Assembly: GCA_945952425.1 (NCBI GenBank)
Contig: CAMFIX010000077.1
Coordinates: forward strand, 1 to 9,521
Reading direction: 5' to 3'
Source: an uncultured Pseudorhodobacter sp.
Lineage (GTDB): Bacteria; Pseudomonadota; Alphaproteobacteria; Rhodobacterales; Rhodobacteraceae
Length of the DNA stretch: 9,521 nucleotides
Shown: positions 6,001-9,521 of the stretch, piece after piece
Layout of the letters: each line of letters opens with the position of its first letter
Position numbering within the stretch: position 1 is the stretch's first letter
Notes under the pieces: generated by a model
Database searches by the model: none
The model's input: the letters and a program-made list of their open reading frames with translations, nothing else
What the model was told of the DNA's origin: nothing
Translations under genes and position numbers: made by a program

Positions 6001-7264
6001 CGGCGTGCACCACCTCGCGGGCGTCGCGGAGTTCGGCCATGACGAAGCCCTCGGCGCCCGTCCAATCGGTGGCGCCCCGCGCGTCAGGCGCCACGGGGCG
6101 GCTGTCTCGGCGCCCCGTCGCATCGACAAGGTGCAGCCACAAAGGTTGCGGGCCGCTTTGCCAGTGCAGGTGAAACGGGGCGCCCGGGGCGACCGTGCCC
6201 CCCATCGCCACCGCGCCCGAGGTCAGGATCAGCCGCGGCCCCGAGGACAGGTAATTCCGCCCCGCCGCCACCGCCGCGAGGATGGCCTCCTTGCTCAGGG
6301 CTTCGGCCTCGACATGGTTGAAGCCGATGGGGCCGAGCCCGCCTTCCTGCCCATGGATGTCGCTGCCCGCCGTGGCGACCAGCCGGTGACCCTGCGCCAA
6401 CCACGACCGATACAGCGCGAGGCCGTCTTCGTTGTAATCGCTCCACGGCCCGCCGTTCCAGATCTCGACCTGACGCGCGGGGCCGGGCATGACATCGGCA
6501 AACTCCCAGCGGCAGCCGGTGCAGCCATCCTCGTCGCCCGGCGCCATCGGATGGGCGATGGTGAAGGCGGCGCCCTTCTCCATCGCGCCCCGTGCCAGAC
6601 CCTCCATCGGCCCGCGCCATTCATGCCAACCCGCGCCATGGGTGACGGCGTGCCCGTGATGCGTCGTCATCTCCATGCCGCCGATGGTCAAGAGATCGTC
6701 GGAGGCCAGGGAATGCAGCTCGGCATGGCCCGAGACGGTGTTGTGATCGGTCAGCGCCAGGAAATCCAGCTCGCGCGAGCGCGCCCAAGTGACGAGGTCG
6801 CGCACGCTCCAGCTGCCGTCGGAATGCGCCGTGTGGCTGTGCAGGTCGCCGCGATACCAGCCGGGGCCGCGGGGGCGGGGGCGGCGCGGATGGGGCAGGG
6901 GGGCGGGGGGGAGCGCGGTCGTGCAGGTCTCGACCTCCAGCCGCCAGGTGACGGGACCGAGCAGCCGGAAGATGTCGAGCCCGACCTGCCAGCGTCCGGG
7001 CTCGATGGCGCCGGGCAGAAGGCCGGGCGTGGCGCGGGTGGCCTCCAGCTCGAACTCGGTGGCGGGGTTGTTGTGCAAGGCGCCGCGTGGGCCGTTCGGG
7101 CCCCAAAGCGACAGGCAGATCATGTTGTCGTAAAAGGCGCCGGGGTTGCGACGGGGGGTGAAGCTCAGCCGCAGGGTCAGCCGGGTCAGGCCGGGGGGCA
7201 CATCGAAGCCCACCATGTGGTGCGACTTGTGGTCGGCCTCGGTCAGGGTGCCGGTCAGGATCAT
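5972..7264 (-). CDS. PHP-domain metallohydrolase, CehA/McbA type
   Basis: This 430-residue protein has an N-terminal beta-rich domain (about residues 1-115), a proline/arginine-rich linker (about 117-135), and a PHP domain. The PHP motifs are all present: GDLHSHTAHSDG (139-150), LTDHNT (171-176), GMEMTTHHGHAV, an AHP string, EIWNG, and TAGSDIHG, the last with the Asp-x-His metal ligands. PHP proteins use a multi-metal centre to hydrolyse phosphoesters. The CehA/McbA group also includes a carbaryl (carbamate ester) hydrolase, so the bond cleaved here is open. There is no signal peptide, so it should act in the cytoplasm on imported or internal compounds. Its ATG overlaps the ABC ATPase stop (ATGA), and GGAGG at 7272-7276 lies 7 nt upstream, so it is the last gene of the transporter operon. 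Its 3' end overlaps the convergent GDPD-like gene. Confidence 0.9.
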   Translation of the reverse strand: MILTGTLTEADHKSHHMVGFDVPPGLTRLTLRLSFTPRRNPGAFYDNMICLSLWGPNGPRGALHNNPATEFELEATRATPGLLPGAIEPGRWQVGLDIFRLLGPVTWRLEVETCTTALPPAPLPHPRRPRPRGPGWYRGDLHSHTAHSDGSWSVRDLVTWARSRELDFLALTDHNTVSGHAELHSLASDDLLTIGGMEMTTHHGHAVTHGAGWHEWRGPMEGLARGAMEKGAAFTIAHPMAPGDEDGCTGCRWEFADVMPGPARQVEIWNGGPWSDYNEDGLALYRSWLAQGHRLVATAGSDIHGQEGGLGPIGFNHVEAEALSKEAILAAVAAGRNYLSSGPRLILTSGAVAMGGTVAPGAPFHLHWQSGPQPLWLHLVDATGRRDSRPVAPDARGATDWTGAEGFVMAELRDAREVVHAVTNPIFVIR

Positions 7265-8313
7265 GCGTCTTCCTCCAGGGTCAGGCGCTGCGGCTGGATG
7301 GTTTCAAGAAGCGTCTCGCCGCGGAAGACATGCAGCGCGCGGGGCCAGAGCCGGATGCGCGCGCCGGGCAGGGGGGCTGCGGCGCGCGGGGTCAGCCAGG
7401 TCAGCGCCTCGCCCTGCGGCGTCATCAGGGCGACGCGCAACAGGGGGCCGAGGTCGGTGATGCGGATGACCTCGGCGGGCACGCCCTGCGGGTCGGGCAA
7501 CAGGTCTTCGGGGCGGCAGGCCAGCGTCAGGTCGCCCGAGACCGGCATCTCGATGCGCCGCCCGCCCCAGGCAACGCAGCCGTCGCGCGCCGTGGCCAAG
7601 GTCACGTTCATCTGGCCGATGAACTGCGCGACCGACAAGGTCGCGGGGCAGGCGTAAAGGCCAGAGGGCGTATCCTCTTGCTCGATCGCGCCCTTCTTCA
7701 TCACGACGATGCGGTCGGCCAGCTCCATCGCCTCTTCCTGGTCATGGGTCACGAAGATCGTGGTCAGGCCGAGACGGCGTTGCAAGGCCTTGAGTTCCTC
7801 GCGCAGGGACTTGCGCAAATGGGCGTCCAGCGCCGAGAAGGGCTCGTCCATCAACAGCACCTTGGGCGCGACGACGAGGCAGCGGGCCAGTGCCACCCGC
7901 TGCGCCTGGCCGCCGGAAAGCTCGGAGGGCAGGCGGCGGTCGAAGCCGCGCAGGCCGACCATCTCCAGCGCGGCCTCGGTTTTTGCGGCGATCTCGCTGC
8001 GCGGAAGGCCACGGACGCGCAGGCCGAAGCCCACATTGCGCGCGACCGTCATATGCGGCCAAAGCGCGTGGGATTGAAAGACCATCGCGGTCGGGCGGCG
8101 GTTGGCGGGGGTCTGCGTCATGTCCTGGCCGTCCAGCAGGATGCGGCCCGTGTCGGGGGGAATCAGGCCGGAGATCAGCCGCAGCAAGGTCGATTTGCCG
8201 CAGCCGGAGGGGCCGAGCAGGCAGACGAGCTCTCCGGGTGCGATCTTCAGCCGGGTGGAGGTCAGGGCGGGGGTGCCGCCGAAGCTTTTGGACAGGTCGG
8301 ACAGGTCGATCAA
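7261..8313 (-). CDS. ABC importer ATPase (PotA/FbpC-like, with TOBE domain), TTG start
   Basis: This 350-residue protein powers the importer encoded upstream. It shows Walker A GPSGCGKST (34-42), Q-loop Q80, signature LSGGQAQR (132-139), Walker B VLLMDEP (152-158), D-loop ALDA and H-loop H190 in FVTHDQ. A C-terminal beta-rich region of about 110 residues (roughly from 240), including the ACRPEDLLP string, is a TOBE/OB-type regulatory domain. This domain order is typical of PotA-, FbpC- and MalK-like importer ATPases. The start is a TTG at 8313-8311. GGGAG (8320-8324) stands 6 nt before it, no in-frame ATG lies near, and the MIDLSDLSKSFG beginning suits the family. It begins one base after the stop of the permease gene and overlaps the PHP gene by 4 bp, so the genes are translationally coupled. 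Transported substrate is unknown. Confidence 0.93.
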   Translation of the reverse strand: MIDLSDLSKSFGGTPALTSTRLKIAPGELVCLLGPSGCGKSTLLRLISGLIPPDTGRILLDGQDMTQTPANRRPTAMVFQSHALWPHMTVARNVGFGLRVRGLPRSEIAAKTEAALEMVGLRGFDRRLPSELSGGQAQRVALARCLVVAPKVLLMDEPFSALDAHLRKSLREELKALQRRLGLTTIFVTHDQEEAMELADRIVVMKKGAIEQEDTPSGLYACPATLSVAQFIGQMNVTLATARDGCVAWGGRRIEMPVSGDLTLACRPEDLLPDPQGVPAEVIRITDLGPLLRVALMTPQGEALTWLTPRAAAPLPGARIRLWPRALHVFRGETLLETIQPQRLTLEEDA

Positions 8314-8314
8314 C

Positions 8315-9115
8315 TCAAGCTCCCAGCCCCTCGGCGATCCCGCGCGAGGTCATGAAGCGCCGCGTCAGCAGCAGCAGGACGAAACACGGCAGCCAGATCA
8401 TCACGCAGAGCACGGCGGCGTCCTGCACGACGACCTGGGCCGACAGGGTCATCAGGGTCAAAGGCATGGTGGTGACCTTGGGCGCGCCGATCAGAAGGCC
8501 GCTATCCACCTCGAAGAGCACGGCGACGAAGGCCAGCACGTAAGAGGCGGCCAGCGCGGGCATCGCTTGCGGCAGGGTCACCGCCAGGAAGACCCGCAGG
8601 CGGCTGGCGCCGAGGTCGAAGGCGGCTTCCTCCAGCGCGGGGGGGATGGCGCGGAAAGCGGCGGTGGGTATCCAGATCATCACCAGCATGGCCGAAAGCC
8701 CCTGCACCAGCGCCACGCCCGGAAAGGTGCCGACCAAGCCCAGTTGCAAGAAGATCACGGCGATGGACAGGAAGAGGGCGAATTTCGGCACCGCTTGCGC
8801 GGCGATGAAGGAGAACAGCAGCAGTTGGCGGCCGGGGAACCTGAGCCTGGCAAAGGCGAAGGCGGCGGGCCAGCAGATCAGCGCGGCGGCGGTCGTGGCG
8901 ACCGAGGCCAGCGCCAGCGAGGTCAGGACCGGGCCGGTGATCGTCTGGCGGCTTAGCACCTCGGCCCAGAATTTCAGACCCCATTCGGTGGGCAGGATCT
9001 GCGGATAGCGCCATTTCACCGCAAAGGCCCAGAGGACGACGGTGACGACCGGCCCCAGCATCGCCAGCACCATCGCTGTCAGAAGGGTCAGGCCGCCGAG
9101 GGGGAAGCGTCTCAT
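8315..9115 (-). CDS. ABC importer permease, PotC-like
   Basis: This 266-residue inner-membrane protein has about six hydrophobic segments: an N-terminal one at residues 8-33, then a block from about 65 to 255. It carries the EAA loop EEAAFDLGASRLRVFLAVTLP (about 162-182) that docks on the ATPase. Length, EAA form and the short cytoplasmic tail place it with the binding-protein-dependent permeases of the polyamine/opine/phosphonate group (the second permease, PotC-like). The ATG overlaps the stop of the first permease gene by 4 bp (ATGA), and the ATPase gene starts one base after its own stop, so it is the middle part of a tight operon. It would form a heterodimeric channel with the upstream permease. 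Confidence 0.92.
   Translation of the reverse strand: MRRFPLGGLTLLTAMVLAMLGPVVTVVLWAFAVKWRYPQILPTEWGLKFWAEVLSRQTITGPVLTSLALASVATTAAALICWPAAFAFARLRFPGRQLLLFSFIAAQAVPKFALFLSIAVIFLQLGLVGTFPGVALVQGLSAMLVMIWIPTAAFRAIPPALEEAAFDLGASRLRVFLAVTLPQAMPALAASYVLAFVAVLFEVDSGLLIGAPKVTTMPLTLMTLSAQVVVQDAAVLCVMIWLPCFVLLLLTRRFMTSRGIAEGLGA
8320..8324 (-). promoter_or_regulatory. Ribosome binding site of the ABC ATPase gene
   Basis: Read on the minus strand, GGGAG lies 6 nt before the TTG at 8313-8311, inside the last codons of the permease gene. It is the main evidence that the ATPase is initiated at TTG. Confidence 0.65.
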
Positions 9116-9521
9116 CTGGCCCCCCGCGCCATGGTCAGGATGTAAAGCGCGCCGACGACGCCCGCGAAGCCCATCAGCACGACGGCCTGCACCTGCGCGG
9201 CCTCCGGGTTCTGCAGGTCGCCCAGGGTGCGCTGCATGAAGACGCCCAGCATCTCGGGCGCGGGCGGGCCCAGCATGAAGGGCACGGTATAGGCGCCGAT
9301 CACGCCGAGGAAGGTCAGCGCAAAGGCGATCAGCAGGGCGCGTTTCAGTTGCGGCAAGAGGATCTCGGCCAGGATGCGCATGGGCCCGGCGCCAAGGTCT
9401 CGGGCGGCCTCGATGGCGGCATCGGACACTTGCGCGAGGCCTGCGCCGATCACCAGGACGGGCAGCGGGATATTCTCCCAGACGAAGGCCAGGAAGGGCG
9501 CGATGGGGGTGAGGTAGGGGG
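9112..9521 (-). CDS. ABC importer permease, PotB-like, C-terminal part (5' end outside window)
   Basis: The frame stays open from the TGA at 9112-9114 to the right edge of the window, giving about 135 residues, so this is a partial gene. An internal GTG at 9453 is not the real start, because recognisable permease sequence (PYLTPIAPFLAFVWENIPLP) continues upstream of it. The EAA loop IEAARDLGAGPMRILAEILLP is present and is followed by two or three membrane segments, as expected for the C-terminal half of the first permease of a PotB/PotC-type pair. The rest of the gene, and probably a substrate-binding protein gene, should lie to the right of the window. Confidence 0.9.
   Translation of the reverse strand, partial: PYLTPIAPFLAFVWENIPLPVLVIGAGLAQVSDAAIEAARDLGAGPMRILAEILLPQLKRALLIAFALTFLGVIGAYTVPFMLGPPAPEMLGVFMQRTLGDLQNPEAAQVQAVVLMGFAGVVGALYILTMARGAR

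Noticed and set aside
6005..7657. Plus-strand open frame of 550 codons opposite the PHP and ATPase genes
   Set aside because: The opposite strand encodes clear PHP and ABC ATPase motifs in full, and this frame has no recognisable domain.

Overview
The window is very GC-rich, densely coding DNA. Its proteins (Kup, a KdpE-type regulator, a PotB/PotC-type ABC importer, a CehA/McbA-type PHP hydrolase) look alphaproteobacterial, and the G/C-ending codon use fits a member of the Rhodobacter/Paracoccus group. That assignment is an inference from composition and protein style; there is no rRNA or other marker gene here. I see no mobile element, CRISPR array, tRNA or rRNA, and no gap longer than about 140 bases without a gene.

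Left part (1-4530), potassium region: The 3' end of an MFS permease runs in from the left edge and overlaps, tail to tail, a leftward two-component pair. The pair is a KdpE-type response regulator and, upstream of it, a sensor kinase made only of the C-terminal half of KdpD (four membrane segments, GAF-like region, HisKA, ATPase). The usual cytoplasmic KdpD/USP sensor half is absent. Divergent from the kinase lies a complete Kup potassium permease gene, and no kdpFABC genes are visible. The 136-bp gap between kinase and kup carries three exact copies of TCCTTATG. Two are 11 bp apart; the third is 32 bp on and is preceded at 11 bp by a degenerate fourth copy. This is the arrangement expected for tandem OmpR-family binding sites, so the simplest reading is a compact self-contained circuit in which the short KdpDE pair controls kup and possibly itself.

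Middle (4596-6000): Two rightward genes follow kup. One is a GNAT acetyltransferase of the phosphinothricin / methionine sulfoximine type; the other is a divergent glycerophosphodiester phosphodiesterase-like protein. Each has a good Shine-Dalgarno sequence that fixes its start.

Right part (5972-9521): A leftward operon converges on the phosphodiesterase gene and overlaps its 3' end by 29 bp. In transcription order it encodes an ABC permease (cut by the window edge), a second ABC permease, an ABC ATPase with a TTG start, and a cytoplasmic PHP-domain metallohydrolase. The junctions are 4-bp ATGA overlaps or a 1-bp gap, so the genes are tightly coupled. The importer belongs to the polyamine/opine/phosphonate type. 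With a metallohydrolase in the same operon and a phosphodiesterase next door, it may bring in a small phosphoester or phosphonate-like compound that is then cleaved in the cytoplasm. The substrate is not shown by the sequence, and the substrate-binding protein is not in the window.
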